A stretch of 64,000 nucleotides of DNA from Streptomyces sp. NRRL F-5123 (GCF_000721495.1 NZ_JOHY01000024.1:28768-92767), one strand, 5' to 3'. Numbered from the stretch's first letter, positions 33,241 to 42,420 are shown. Numbers and translations are program-made. The notes: generated by a model not told the origin, from the sequence alone.

Positions 33241-33681
33241 TCACGCCTGCGCGTTCGCCCGGATCAGGGCCGCGCGGACGAGGGGGATGTCGCGGACGGG
33301 GACGGCCAGGGCCCAGGGGGTGGTGGCGGCGGTGAAGGTGAGGAGGGTGTAGCGGCTGAGGGGAACCCCCGGGGTCGCCGCGTGGACGTCGAAGGGCGCT
33401 TCGAGGGCGACCGGGGAGCCCCCGGGCCGGGGGCGCATGGTGCGGTGCCAGGCCAACGAGGTGGGGGACGCGGGGTCCAGGACGAGGAGGCCCTGGCGCA
33501 TACGGCGGTTCTTGTAGGCGTGCGCGGCCACCGCGCGCGCCTCGCCCGCGGCGAAGGCCTCCAGGTCGGCGGCCGCGACCGCCGCGCCCCGCGGGGTGAA
33601 CTGCCACAGCATCCGCTTCGGGTCACGGAAGACGTCCGAGAACGTCACCGTCCCCGCCGCCCGCCGTACCGCCCTGCCCAT
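33241..33681 (-). CDS. Hypothetical protein
   Basis: A 146-residue protein I do not recognise. It begins MGRAVRRAAGTVTFSDVF, has a central KNRRMRQGLLVLDPASPT and a mixed alpha/beta pattern with no membrane segment or catalytic motif. The frame has normal coding bias and starts at ATG 33681. It is convergent with the glucanase gene and on the same strand as the reductase gene 100 nt upstream of it, with no sign of coupling. No function can be given. Confidence 0.55.
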   Translation of the reverse strand: MGRAVRRAAGTVTFSDVFRDPKRMLWQFTPRGAAVAAADLEAFAAGEARAVAAHAYKNRRMRQGLLVLDPASPTSLAWHRTMRPRPGGSPVALEAPFDVHAATPGVPLSRYTLLTFTAATTPWALAVPVRDIPLVRAALIRANAQA

Positions 33682-33784
33682 CCGCCCGTCCCCCTCCGTG
33701 CAGCGACCCTCCCGGAATCATCCCGCCGGGGGGCGGGGGACGGGCGCATTCCGCCACCGCAACCCCCGCCGCCACGGCCACCGC

Positions 33785-34789
33785 TCACGCGTCGCCCCGC
33801 ACGATGATCTTCCCGGTGTTCGCGCCGCGCAGCATGCCCAGGAACGCGTCCACGATGTGGTCGAACCCGTCCACCACCGTCTCGTCGAGCGCGAGCCGGC
33901 CGGACTGCAGGTGCGGGACGGCGAACGCGTACAACTCCTCCTGCAGTGCGCGGTAGTTGCTGACCAGGAAGCCCTCCATGCGGAGGCTCTTCTCCACGAT
34001 CCGCACGTGGTCGACGGGGGGCGGGGGCGCGTCCGGGGTGTTGTAGCGGCTGATGGTGCCGACCCGGACGATGCGGCCGAACTCGCGCAACGCACCGACC
34101 GCGGCGGCCAGTTGGTCGCCGCCGACGTTGTCGACGAAGACGTCGAAGCCGTCGGGCGCGGCCTCCGCGAGGAGGGCGGCGGCGGGGCCGGCGTGGTGGT
34201 CGAAAGCCGCGTCGTAGCCGACCTCCCGGGTCAGGTGGGCGACCTTCGCGGCCGAGCCCGCGCTGCCGACGAGCCGGCCGGCCCCCAGCAGTCGGGCGAA
34301 GCGGCCGGTGGCCGTGCCGACGCCGCCGGCCGCGGCGGACACGAAGAGGTCGTCACCCGCGCGGAGTTGGGCGATGCGGGTGAGGCCGACGTAGGCGGTC
34401 AGCCCGGTGCCGCCGAGGACGCTCAGGAAGGCGGTCAGGGGAACGCCGTCGAAGCGGGGGAGCCTGCGGATCTCCTCGGGGCGGACGACGGAGTGCGTAC
34501 GCCAGCCGCGCCGGTGGAAGACGATCTCGCCCTCCGCCAGCTCCGGCGTCCGCGAGGCGACGACGCGCCCGAGGGCCCGGCCTTCGAGCGGTGCGTGCAG
34601 CGCGAAGCCGCCGGGCACGTCGTCCATCAGCTCGCGGTGGTAAGGGTCGACGGACCAGTAGAGGTTCGCCACGAGCGCGGTGCCGGGCGCGGGGGCGGGG
34701 ACCGCCGACTCGACGAAGGCGAAATCCCCGGCGGTGGGGAAGCCGTGGGGGCGGGCGGTCTGCTGGACGGTGATCGCGTGCTCGCTCAT
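33785..34789 (-). CDS. NADP-dependent oxidoreductase (MDR family, CurA/LTB4DH-like)
   Basis: A 334-residue zinc-free medium-chain dehydrogenase. The NADPH-binding AAAGGVGTATGRFARLLGA (about residue 150) and DVFVDNVGGDQL (about 215) mark the leukotriene-B4/prostaglandin-reductase branch, which reduces alpha,beta-unsaturated carbonyls. NLYWSVDPYHRELM near the N-terminus fits too. The start ATG 34789 is the family start; the open frame continues upstream without purpose. It is divergent from the LysR gene across 241 bp, the classic regulator-target arrangement. Confidence 0.9.
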   Translation of the reverse strand: MSEHAITVQQTARPHGFPTAGDFAFVESAVPAPAPGTALVANLYWSVDPYHRELMDDVPGGFALHAPLEGRALGRVVASRTPELAEGEIVFHRRGWRTHSVVRPEEIRRLPRFDGVPLTAFLSVLGGTGLTAYVGLTRIAQLRAGDDLFVSAAAGGVGTATGRFARLLGAGRLVGSAGSAAKVAHLTREVGYDAAFDHHAGPAAALLAEAAPDGFDVFVDNVGGDQLAAAVGALREFGRIVRVGTISRYNTPDAPPPPVDHVRIVEKSLRMEGFLVSNYRALQEELYAFAVPHLQSGRLALDETVVDGFDHIVDAFLGMLRGANTGKIIVRGDA

Positions 34790-34961
34790 GGCTGGACGGT
34801 AGGCCGGGAATGGCGCCCCGGGGCAGCCGGTTGGGCTCATACGACGGCCCGTTCCATGAGCGGTTCTCATACGTGCGGGACTCGGCGTACGGGTCCCGCG
34901 CCCGGTCCCGTACGCCCAGACCCCGGTCCCCCGTGCGGGGCGAACCCCGCACGCGCCCCGC

Positions 34962-35009
34962 ACCGTCCGAGCCCCGCCCCGTCCGAGCCCCGCACCGTCC
35001 GAACCCCGC
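34962..35009. repeat. Three tandem 16-bp repeats ahead of the LysR gene
   Basis: ACCGTCCGAGCCCCGC and close variants repeat at 34962, 34978 and 34994, ending 21 nt before the GTG start. More distant forms precede it. They could be binding sites or chance low-complexity sequence; no classic T-N11-A LysR box is evident. Confidence 0.55.
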
Positions 35010-35030
35010 AACCCCCGAGGTGAGCGCCCC

Positions 35031-36053
35031 GTGCCGCGTACGCCCGACCGCGGCACCGACCGCGGCACCGACCGCTCCTCCGAGCCCGGCACCCCCGCCC
35101 GCCCCGGCGGAGCCACCCGCACCGACCTCGCCCCGCACGAGCTGCGCGTCCTCGTCGCGGTCGCGGACACCGGAGGTTTCTCGGCGGCGGCCGGCGCGCT
35201 CGGCCTCACCCAGTCCGCGGTCTCCCACTCGGTCCGCGGCAGCGAGCGCAAGATCGGCGCCGTCCTCTTCGACCGCGGCCGCCGCGGGGCGAGCCCCACC
35301 GCGGCGGGGGAGAAGGCGGTGGCGCACGCCCGCCGCATCCTGCGCCTGCTGGACGTGCTCGCCGCCGAGGCGAGAGGGGCCGCCCGGCCGGAGAGCCCGC
35401 GCGGCCCGCTGCGGATCGCGGCCTTCCGGAGCACCGCGCTGCACCTGCTGCCGCCGGTCCTGGAGCGGCTGCGCGCGCGGCACCCGGAGATCGAGCCGCG
35501 GGTGCGGATCGTCCGCGAGGTCGGGCGCGGCACGGCGGGCGAGGTGGCCGACGGGCGGGCGGACCTCGCCCTCGCCACCCTGGACGGGGCGCGGCTGCCC
35601 GCCGGGCTGGTGGCGGGCGGGCTCTTCGAGGAGAGCTACAGCCTGGTGCACCCGGCCGGACACCCGGCCCCGCGCTCGCTGCCGCTCGTCGACTGGGCCG
35701 AGAACTGCGGCTCGTACACCCGCGCCTGGTGGGATGCGCAGGACTGGATCCCGCGGGCCACGGTCGAGGCCGAGGACGACGGGGCGGTGCTCTCGCTCGT
35801 GGGCGGGGGCCACGGGATGGCGATCATGCCCGCCCTCTCACTGGCCGGCGCCCCGGATTCGGTCGAGGTCACCGACCTCGGCCCGCGCCGTCCGACCCGC
35901 CGGATCGGCTACGTGACCACGCCGGAACTCGCCGCCTCCGCCGCCGTACGCGCCCTGGTGCGTGAGCTGCGGGCCGCCGTGCCCTGCCGTCGGGACGCGC
36001 CCCCGTACGGCGTACGCCCGAGGACCGATGTGCCCGGCGGGCGGCGCGGATAG
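35031..36053 (+). CDS. LysR family transcriptional regulator
   Basis: A 340-residue LysR protein. The winged helix-turn-helix is at about residues 37-95 (LRVLVAVADTGGFSAAAGAL and AVSHSVRGSERKIGAVLFDR), then a linker helix and the periplasmic-binding-protein-like effector domain (about 125-310). The first 33 residues are Arg/Thr/Asp-rich with no structure, so the real start may be further in, though no ribosome site favours one. GAGGTGAG precedes GTG 35031. It probably controls the divergent NADP oxidoreductase. Confidence 0.9.
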   Translation: MPRTPDRGTDRGTDRSSEPGTPARPGGATRTDLAPHELRVLVAVADTGGFSAAAGALGLTQSAVSHSVRGSERKIGAVLFDRGRRGASPTAAGEKAVAHARRILRLLDVLAAEARGAARPESPRGPLRIAAFRSTALHLLPPVLERLRARHPEIEPRVRIVREVGRGTAGEVADGRADLALATLDGARLPAGLVAGGLFEESYSLVHPAGHPAPRSLPLVDWAENCGSYTRAWWDAQDWIPRATVEAEDDGAVLSLVGGGHGMAIMPALSLAGAPDSVEVTDLGPRRPTRRIGYVTTPELAASAAVRALVRELRAAVPCRRDAPPYGVRPRTDVPGGRRG

Positions 36054-36064
36054 CGTCAGCGCAC

Positions 36065-36553
36065 ATGACGACGAACGAGACCACCCCCGGGAACGGGAAC
36101 GGCAACGGCCCGCGCACCCGCGCCGAGCGCAAGGCGAACGCCCTCCGGATCCTCGCCGAGGAGCTGGACGTGTGGGTCGCGACGGCGGACCCCGCGGGCG
36201 GCGGCCCGACGCTGATGCCGCTCACGTTCTGGTGGGACGGCGAGGCCGTGTGGCTCTCGACGCGGCCGGCCAACCCCACCGGCGCGAACCTCAGGGCGTC
36301 CGGCACCGTCCGGCTGTGCTTCGGGACGACGCGGGACGTCGTGCACGTCGAGGGCGATGTCACCGCCTTCACCGCGGACGAGCTCCCGCCCGGCGTCGGC
36401 GACTCCTTCGCCGCCAAGGACGGCTGGGACCCGCGCAAGGACCCGGAACCGTACGACTTCTTCCGCGTCGCCCCGCGGCAGCTGCGGGCCTGGGGGACGG
36501 TCCCCGAGCTCAGGGACCGCCTCCTCATGAAGGGCGGCCGCTGGCTCGTCTGA
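36065..36553 (+). CDS. Pyridoxamine 5'-phosphate oxidase-like FMN/F420-binding protein
   Basis: A 162-residue split-barrel flavin-binding protein. LDVWVATADPAGGGPTLMPL opens the barrel (residues about 36-55), FWWDGEAVWLSTRPANPT continues it and ends in phosphate-binding Arg residues, and FFRVAPRQLRAWG closes it. This family includes F420-dependent reductases and PNPOx relatives; the exact cofactor is uncertain. It begins 11 nt after the LysR stop on the same strand, so they may be co-transcribed. A Asn/Gly run marks the disordered N-terminus. Confidence 0.85.
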   Translation: MTTNETTPGNGNGNGPRTRAERKANALRILAEELDVWVATADPAGGGPTLMPLTFWWDGEAVWLSTRPANPTGANLRASGTVRLCFGTTRDVVHVEGDVTAFTADELPPGVGDSFAAKDGWDPRKDPEPYDFFRVAPRQLRAWGTVPELRDRLLMKGGRWLV

Positions 36554-36683
36554 ACTCCGCGTGCCCCAGCTGCCCGTGGAGATCTGGTGCACGGGCCGTC
36601 GACATCGCACCGGTGTCGGACCCCTGACCTACAGTGAGAGACCGTCAGATTCCGGATAGGTGATCGGACAGCAGGGGGCAGAC

Positions 36684-37103
36684 ATGGATCCGCAGCTCGC
36701 CGCATTGTCGGCCGGTGCAAGCAGCACCCTGGTCACGCTCATGGTCACCGACGGCTGGCAGCAGGCGCGGGACGGAGCTGTGCGCCTGTGGCGGCAGTTC
36801 CGGCCCGAGAGGGCCGAGGGTGTCGCGGCGGACCTCGACACCGCGCGCGCCGCCGTCGTACAGGGCCGGGCCGTGGGGGCGCCGGTCGACGAGGCGGCCC
36901 TGCGCGGGGAATGGGCCTACCGGATAGTGGAGTTGCTCGCCGCGCAGCCCGACGCCGAGGCGGCGCTGCGGGCGGTCCTCGCCGACTGGGAGGCGGCGGC
37001 CCGCGGGCAGGCGGTGAGCGGCGGCATCCACCAGGATGCGCGTGCGACCGGCAGCGGCCGCGTCTACCAGGCCGGCCGCGACCAGCACATCACCGAGCGG
37101 TGA
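36684..37103 (+). CDS. Small partner of the STAND NTPase, YQAGRD tail
   Basis: A 139-residue, mostly helical protein. The first 25 residues are hydrophobic enough to be an effector or membrane-near helix (LAALSAGASSTLVTLMVTDG). A helix pair follows (about 30-105). The tail SGRVYQAGRDQHI is nearly repeated as ARVYQAGRDQYI near the N-terminus of the large NTPase gene that follows. ATG 36684 is chosen over GTG 36660 because GGGGG lies just before it. The stop overlaps the next start (GTGA), so the products are made together and likely bind each other. Function unknown. Confidence 0.78.
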   Translation: MDPQLAALSAGASSTLVTLMVTDGWQQARDGAVRLWRQFRPERAEGVAADLDTARAAVVQGRAVGAPVDEAALRGEWAYRIVELLAAQPDAEAALRAVLADWEAAARGQAVSGGIHQDARATGSGRVYQAGRDQHITER

Positions 37104-40100
37104 CCACCGGGGAGGGACCGGTCCGGCCCGGCGGGGAACCGCGCGGTGACGGGGGGCCGGACAGCGGGCCGCAGCCGTTCGTCCCGTACGCCCGCGCCTC
37201 GGACGAAGCGCGCGTCTACCAGGCGGGCCGCGACCAGTACATCGTCGAGGTACGCGACCTGCGGGCCACCTTCGTCATGGCCGAGGGCCGCCTCCACCGG
37301 GTCGGCCGGCCCGCGGCGGACGACGCGTGCCCGTATCCCGGCCTGGAGCCGTTCGGACTCGACCAGGCCGACTGGTATTTCGGGCGCGAGCGGCTGGTCG
37401 CCGATCTGGTCGCACGGCTGGACGGCGGCGTCGCCGACCGTGCCCCGCTGGTCGTCGTCGCGCCCTCGGGCGCGGGCAAGTCCTCGCTGCTGCGGGCCGG
37501 CCTGCTGCCCGCGATCGGGCGCGGCGACCTGCCCGCGGCGGGCTCGCGGCACTGGCGGCGGCTGGTCTTCACCCCCACCCACAGCCCGATGCGGGCCCTG
37601 GCCGCCCACTTCGCCGTGCTGACCGGCGACCCCGCCGCCGCGGCTCCGGGGGAGTGGCGGGAGGCCGACCGCGACACCCGCCGGGCCGCCCTGCGCCGGG
37701 CGCTCAGCCGCACAGACCCGCGTACGGACCCGCGGAGCGAGCCGCGTACGGACCCGCGCACCGACCCGCGTAAGGGCCCCCGTACCGCGCCGCGCACCGG
37801 CGCCCGCGTCATCGTCGTCGTCGACCAGCTCGAAGAGATCTTCACGCAGTGCGCGGACGAGGCCGAGCGGCGGGCCTTCGTCGACGAGCTGGCGTGGCTC
37901 GCGGACCCACGGGACGGGCAGGAACCGCTCGGCCTCGTCGTCCTGGGTCTGCGGGCCGACTTCTACGCGCAGTGCGCCGCCTACCCGTGGCTGCGCGGCG
38001 CGGTGCAGGGCAACCAGGTCTTCCTGGGGCCGATGTCCCCCGCCGAACTGCGGGACGCCATCGTGTTGCCCGCCCAGCGGGTCGGCCTCATGGTCGAGGC
38101 GGGTCTGCCCGAGGTGCTGCTGCGGGATCTGGGCGCGTCCGGCGTGGAGCCGGAGCGCCCGGGCGGGCGCGGTGGGAGCGCCGAGAGCCCCGGGGACTAC
38201 GAGGCGGGCCGGCTGCCGCTGCTGGCCCACGCGCTGCGCACCACCTGGACGCGGCGTGACGGCGGTGTGCTGACCGTCCGCGGCTACCAGGAGACCGGCG
38301 GCATCGAGCACGCGGTGACCGACACCGCCGAGCGCGCCTTCGCCCGGCTCGGCCGGGAGGCCGAAGGCAACGGAGGCCCCGGGAGCAACGGAGGCACCTG
38401 GAACAACGGAGGCCCCGGGAGCGGCTGGAACCCCGAACGCCCAGGTCCCCCGACTGGCCCCGGGGAGCCCGGGAGCGCCTACCGCGACGCCGCGCGCAGC
38501 GTCTTCCTCCGGCTGGTCACCGTCACCGAGGGCGCCGAGCCCTCCCGGCGGCGCGTCCCGCGCGACGACCTGCTGCGCTTCGAGGCCGACCCGCGGGCCG
38601 CGCGCACCGTCCTCGACACCTTCACCGTGGCGCGGCTGCTGACGCAGGACCGGGACACCGTCGCCATCACCCACGAGGTGCTGCTGCGGGCGTGGCCGCG
38701 GCTCAAGGGCTGGCTCGACGACGACCGGGTCGGCAGCGTCGTACGGCAGGAGCTGCGCGAGGCCGCCTACGCGTGGCAGCGGGCAGGCCGCCCGAGCGAC
38801 CTGCTCTACCCGGCGAGCCGGCTGGAGGCGGTGAAGGGCGCGGTCGCCGCCGCCCCCTCCAACCGCGCCGCCGCCCCCGGCGCCGACCGGACGGCCGAGG
38901 CCTTCGTCGCCGCCTCCACCGCCCGCGTCAAACGCACGGCCCGCGTCCGCCGCGCCGTCACCGCCGTGCTGGTCACCCTCGCCCTGCTGGCCAGCGGCGC
39001 CGCCACGCTCGCCTTCGAGCAGCGCGGCAAGGCCCTGGACGAGCGGAACACCGCGATCTTCAGCCAGATCACCGCGGAGGCCGACCGGCTGCGCGCCACC
39101 GACACCTCGCTCGCCGCGCAACTCGACCTGGTCGCGTACCGGATGCGCCCCGGCGACGACCTCCGGGCGCACCTGATCACCAGCGCCGAGCAGCCGCTGT
39201 CCACACCGCTCGCCTCGGGCATCGGCGGCATCGTCTCGGTGGCGGTCGCGAAGGACGGGCGCACGATGGCCACCGGCAGCAGCAGCAACGCGATCCAGCT
39301 GTGGAACATCACCGACCCGGTGCACCCGGCGAAACTGGGCCCGCCGGTCAAGGTCAACGCCGACATCACCGAGTCCCTGGCGTTCAGTCCGGACGGCCGC
39401 ACGCTCGCCGCGGGCGGCAACGACACGACGGTCCGGCTCTGGGACGTCACCTCCCCGGCGCATCCGGTGCCGCTGGGCAAGCCGCTGGCGGGCCACGACG
39501 ACACGGTCGGCGCCGTGGCGTTCAGCCCGGACGGGCGCGTGCTGGCCAGTGGCAGCGCCGACGGGACGATCCAGCTGTGGAGCATGGCCGACCCCGTCCA
39601 CCCGGCGCCGCTCGGCGTGCCGCTGACCGGGCACACCGACGCGGTCGACGCGGTGGCGTTCAGCCCGGACGGCCGCACGCTGGCCAGCGGCAGCTTCGAC
39701 CACTCGGTCCGGCTGTGGAACGTGGCCGCTCCGGCGCACGCGGCGGCGCTGGGCAAGCCCCTGTACGGGCACGGCGCCAACATCGTGGCGTCGGTGGCGT
39801 TCAGCCCGGACGGGCACACCCTGGCCAGCGGCGGCGACACCCGGGTGCGGCTGTGGAACACGACCGATCCGGCCCATGTCGTCATGCTGGGCGAACTCCT
39901 CGGGCAGAAGGGGAACATCACCTCGGTGGCCTTCAGCCGGAGCGGCCAGACCCTGGCCAGCGCCAGCTACGACGGCTCGATCGACCTGTGGAACGTCACC
40001 TACCCGGACAGCGCGGTCTTCCGCGGCACCCCCCTCGTCGGCCACACGGGAGCGGTCCTCGGGGTCGCCTTCACGCAGGGCGGCGGCGCCCTGGTCAGCG

Positions 40101-41194
40101 GCGGCGCCGACGGCACGGTGCGGGTGTGGACCTTCCCCCAGCGGATCCTCACGTCCTCCAGCCGCTCCCTGGACAGCCTCGTGTTCAGCCCGGACGGCCA
40201 CACGATGGCCACTGCCGGCACCGACGGCAAGGTCCGGCTGTGGGACGTGAGCGACCCGGCCCGTACGACCGCGCTCGGAGTGCCCCCGGCCGTCGCCGCC
40301 CCCGCGTCGGTGCGGTCGCTGGCGTTCAGCGCCGACGGAAAGGTGCTGGCCGGCGGCAGTTTGACCAACGCAGACGTGGAGCTGTGGGACACCGCGAACC
40401 CGTCCCGCCCCACCCTGCTGGGCATGAAGCTGAACACGGGGATGGACCACGTGTCGTCCGTGGCGTTCAGCCCGAGCGGCCGGACGCTGGCCGTCGGCGG
40501 GGTGGACTCCCGTATCGAACTCTGGGACCTGACCGACTCGGCGGCCCCGGTGCCGCTGGGCAAGCCGCTGACCGGCTTCAACAACGGCACCGCCAAGGTG
40601 GCGTTCAGCCCGGACGGGCGGACGCTCGCGAGCGCGAACGGCGACAAGAGGGTCCGGCTGTGGGACGTCAGCGACCCCGCCCGCGCGCACGCCCTCGGCA
40701 AGCCGCTCACCGGCCACACCGGGCTCGTCCTGTCGGTCGCGTTCAGTCCGGACGGCCGCACGCTGGCCAGCGGCGGCTACGACAGCACCGTCCGGCTGTG
40801 GGACGTCAGCGACCCGGCCCGCGCGCACGCCCTCGGCAAGCCGCTGACCGGCCACACCACCCCGGTGGGCACGGTGGCGTTCAGTCCGGACGGCCGCACG
40901 CTGGCGAGCGGCGGTTACAGCGACGGCGCGATCCGGCTGTGGGACGTGAGCGACCCGGCCCGCGCCCGTGCCCGGGGCGGGCCGCTCGCCGGGATGTACG
41001 GCACGGTCAGCTCGGTCGCGTTCCCCCGCGACGGCCGGCTGGCCGGCGCGGGGGAGGACGGCGTGATCCGGCTGTGGGACCTGGACGCCGAGCACGCCGC
41101 GCGGTGGATCTGCTCCACCACCCGCGACGTGCTCACCGCCCAGCAGTGGAAGAAGTACATCCCGCAACTTCCCTACGACCCGCCCTGCGGGTGA
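37100..41194 (+). CDS. STAND NTPase with 14 WD40 repeats (nSTAND1-WD40)
   Basis: A 1364-residue signal-transduction ATPase. The N-terminal tail has ARVYQAGRDQYI (38-49), then the NTPase: Walker A APSGAGKSSL (121-130), Walker B VIVVVDQLEEI (about 236-246) and a winged-helix region. A low-complexity insert of TDPR repeats precedes Walker B, and a Gly/Asn insert lies near 425. A hydrophobic helix (about 618-636) may anchor it to the membrane. From about 705 to 1340 come 14 WD40 units ending in LWD/LWN, enough for two seven-blade propellers. Relatives act in signalling, and some in anti-phage or self/non-self defence. The GTG start overlaps the partner gene. Confidence 0.9.
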   Translation: MTTGEGPVRPGGEPRGDGGPDSGPQPFVPYARASDEARVYQAGRDQYIVEVRDLRATFVMAEGRLHRVGRPAADDACPYPGLEPFGLDQADWYFGRERLVADLVARLDGGVADRAPLVVVAPSGAGKSSLLRAGLLPAIGRGDLPAAGSRHWRRLVFTPTHSPMRALAAHFAVLTGDPAAAAPGEWREADRDTRRAALRRALSRTDPRTDPRSEPRTDPRTDPRKGPRTAPRTGARVIVVVDQLEEIFTQCADEAERRAFVDELAWLADPRDGQEPLGLVVLGLRADFYAQCAAYPWLRGAVQGNQVFLGPMSPAELRDAIVLPAQRVGLMVEAGLPEVLLRDLGASGVEPERPGGRGGSAESPGDYEAGRLPLLAHALRTTWTRRDGGVLTVRGYQETGGIEHAVTDTAERAFARLGREAEGNGGPGSNGGTWNNGGPGSGWNPERPGPPTGPGEPGSAYRDAARSVFLRLVTVTEGAEPSRRRVPRDDLLRFEADPRAARTVLDTFTVARLLTQDRDTVAITHEVLLRAWPRLKGWLDDDRVGSVVRQELREAAYAWQRAGRPSDLLYPASRLEAVKGAVAAAPSNRAAAPGADRTAEAFVAASTARVKRTARVRRAVTAVLVTLALLASGAATLAFEQRGKALDERNTAIFSQITAEADRLRATDTSLAAQLDLVAYRMRPGDDLRAHLITSAEQPLSTPLASGIGGIVSVAVAKDGRTMATGSSSNAIQLWNITDPVHPAKLGPPVKVNADITESLAFSPDGRTLAAGGNDTTVRLWDVTSPAHPVPLGKPLAGHDDTVGAVAFSPDGRVLASGSADGTIQLWSMADPVHPAPLGVPLTGHTDAVDAVAFSPDGRTLASGSFDHSVRLWNVAAPAHAAALGKPLYGHGANIVASVAFSPDGHTLASGGDTRVRLWNTTDPAHVVMLGELLGQKGNITSVAFSRSGQTLASASYDGSIDLWNVTYPDSAVFRGTPLVGHTGAVLGVAFTQGGGALVSGGADGTVRVWTFPQRILTSSSRSLDSLVFSPDGHTMATAGTDGKVRLWDVSDPARTTALGVPPAVAAPASVRSLAFSADGKVLAGGSLTNADVELWDTANPSRPTLLGMKLNTGMDHVSSVAFSPSGRTLAVGGVDSRIELWDLTDSAAPVPLGKPLTGFNNGTAKVAFSPDGRTLASANGDKRVRLWDVSDPARAHALGKPLTGHTGLVLSVAFSPDGRTLASGGYDSTVRLWDVSDPARAHALGKPLTGHTTPVGTVAFSPDGRTLASGGYSDGAIRLWDVSDPARARARGGPLAGMYGTVSSVAFPRDGRLAGAGEDGVIRLWDLDAEHAARWICSTTRDVLTAQQWKKYIPQLPYDPPCG

Positions 41195-41197
41195 GTG

Positions 41198-42043
41198 TCA
41201 CAGGACGCGGACGGCCCAGTCCGGCTCGGAGTAGGTCAGCGGCTTGATGCCCACCGGGGAGGACGGGTTGGCCGCGTCCAGGTACTTGCCGTCGCCGATG
41301 TAGACGCCCACGTGGTAGGCGCTGCCCTCGCCGCCCCAGAAGAGGAGGTCGCCGGCGCGCAGGGAGTTCAGCGAGACGGGGGTGCCCACCGTCGACTGCT
41401 CCTGCGAGGTGCGCGGCAGCGAGATGCCGACCGTGGCGTACGCGGTCTGGGTCAGGCCCGAGCAGTCGTACGACGAGGGGCCGGTGGCGCCGTAGACGTA
41501 CGGCTTGCCGATCTGCGCCTTCAGGAACGAGATGAGCTTGTCGACCTTGGAGGCGGACGGTGCGGCGGCGCTCGACGAGGACGAGGAGGAGGAAGAGGAG
41601 CCGGTCGCGGTGAGCTTCGCGCGCTTGGCGCTGCGCGAGGCGGCGAGCGCGGTCGCGGTGGCCCGCGCCTTCGCGGCCTTCGCGGCGACGGCGGCCTTGT
41701 GCCTGGCCGAGGCGGCGGCAGCGGCGGTGGTCGCGGCGTGCTCGCGGGCGGCGGCCAGGGTGTGGGCGAGTGCGTTCTGCGCCACGGCGTCGGACGCCTG
41801 CCGGGCGGTCACCGCGGTGGAGAGCGGTGCGGCGCCGCGGGCGGTCGGCGTCGAGGCGTCGGGACGCCCGTGGTTGTCGGCGAGGGCGGGTGCGCCCGCG
41901 CCGCCGAGTGCGATGGCGCTGACGACACCGCCGACGAGTCCGGCCCTGCGCGTCCAGTTGGGGCGCGCCGAGGCGGCGTGCCGTCGGCGGCCGCTATGGG
42001 ACGGGGCGGCCGCGGGGGATATCTGCGGTCTGTTCTGGGACAT
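41198..42043 (-). CDS. Secreted NlpC/P60 cell-wall endopeptidase
   Basis: A 281-residue peptidoglycan hydrolase, cutting stem or cross-bridge peptides. A long Arg-rich signal peptide (membrane segment about 34-55, ending PALAD) precedes an Ala-rich coiled region (about 75-150). A Ser run and the C-terminal NlpC/P60 domain follow (about 170-281), with catalytic Cys in SSYDCSGL and His in SAYHVGVYIGDG. A TTGAAC and TAGCCA pair ends 7 nt before the ATG, which suggests a leaderless transcript. It is convergent with the STAND gene (3 nt apart) and divergent from nuoA. Confidence 0.93.
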   Translation of the reverse strand: MSQNRPQISPAAAPSHSGRRRHAASARPNWTRRAGLVGGVVSAIALGGAGAPALADNHGRPDASTPTARGAAPLSTAVTARQASDAVAQNALAHTLAAAREHAATTAAAAASARHKAAVAAKAAKARATATALAASRSAKRAKLTATGSSSSSSSSSSAAAPSASKVDKLISFLKAQIGKPYVYGATGPSSYDCSGLTQTAYATVGISLPRTSQEQSTVGTPVSLNSLRAGDLLFWGGEGSAYHVGVYIGDGKYLDAANPSSPVGIKPLTYSEPDWAVRVL

Positions 42044-42293
42044 GCGTCTCTGGCTATCAGGAACGAATGGTTCCGTTCAAGAAAGGTGGGATGCGCCACA
42101 GTTGACGTGGGCACGGCTCAAATGCCCGTTTCGTGATCTTGGTCTTCCGCCGGTTTGACGCACTTTCACATCAGTGGCCCGATTTGTGCTCGTGCACGCT
42201 TTCACGCGGCCGATTCCCTGCCTCCGGGCGGGCGGGCGACGCCCCTCCCGGTGTCCGTCCGCGCGCTATCACGCGGTCGCGTCCAACTCCAAT

Positions 42294-42321
42294 TTGCCCG
42301 CCCCCACCCTCACTTGATAAT
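42294..42321 (+). promoter_or_regulatory. Candidate distal nuo promoter
   Basis: TTGCCC (42294-42299), 16 bp and GATAAT (42316-42321) form a good sigma-70-type promoter in an AT-richer stretch. It would give a leader of about 290 nt for nuoA. A second, nearer -10 (TAGGAT at 42493-42498) lacks a clear -35. The rest of 42044-42293 shows no gene; no riboswitch of the c-di-AMP type is seen upstream of the P60 gene. Confidence 0.45.
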
Positions 42322-42362
42322 GAACCCACCCCTCTGACCAGCGAGAATTAACAGGGATGTGA

Positions 42363-42420
42363 CATGAAGTGATCGTTTGGGAGTGATCCGCCTCAAGATC
42401 ACCGCTCATCCGACTTCATG
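42363..42420. promoter_or_regulatory. Nested inverted repeats upstream of nuoA
   Basis: CATGAAGT (42363-42370) pairs with ACTTCATG (42413-42420), and inside it GTGATC (42383-42388) pairs with GATCAC (42397-42402). AGATCAC recurs at 42441 and 42474 and the palindrome ATGATCAT lies at 42418-42425. The repeats stand out in this AT-richer region and look like binding sites for an unidentified regulator. Confidence 0.45.

Noticed and set aside
34790..35030. Clear LysR operator between the reductase and LysR genes
   Set aside because: No convincing T-N11-A palindrome was found; only GC-rich 16-bp repeats are present.
42044..42350. c-di-AMP (ydaO-type) riboswitch upstream of the P60 gene
   Set aside because: These riboswitches often precede wall hydrolases in actinomycetes, but the conserved purine-rich core and paired blocks are not seen in this leader.
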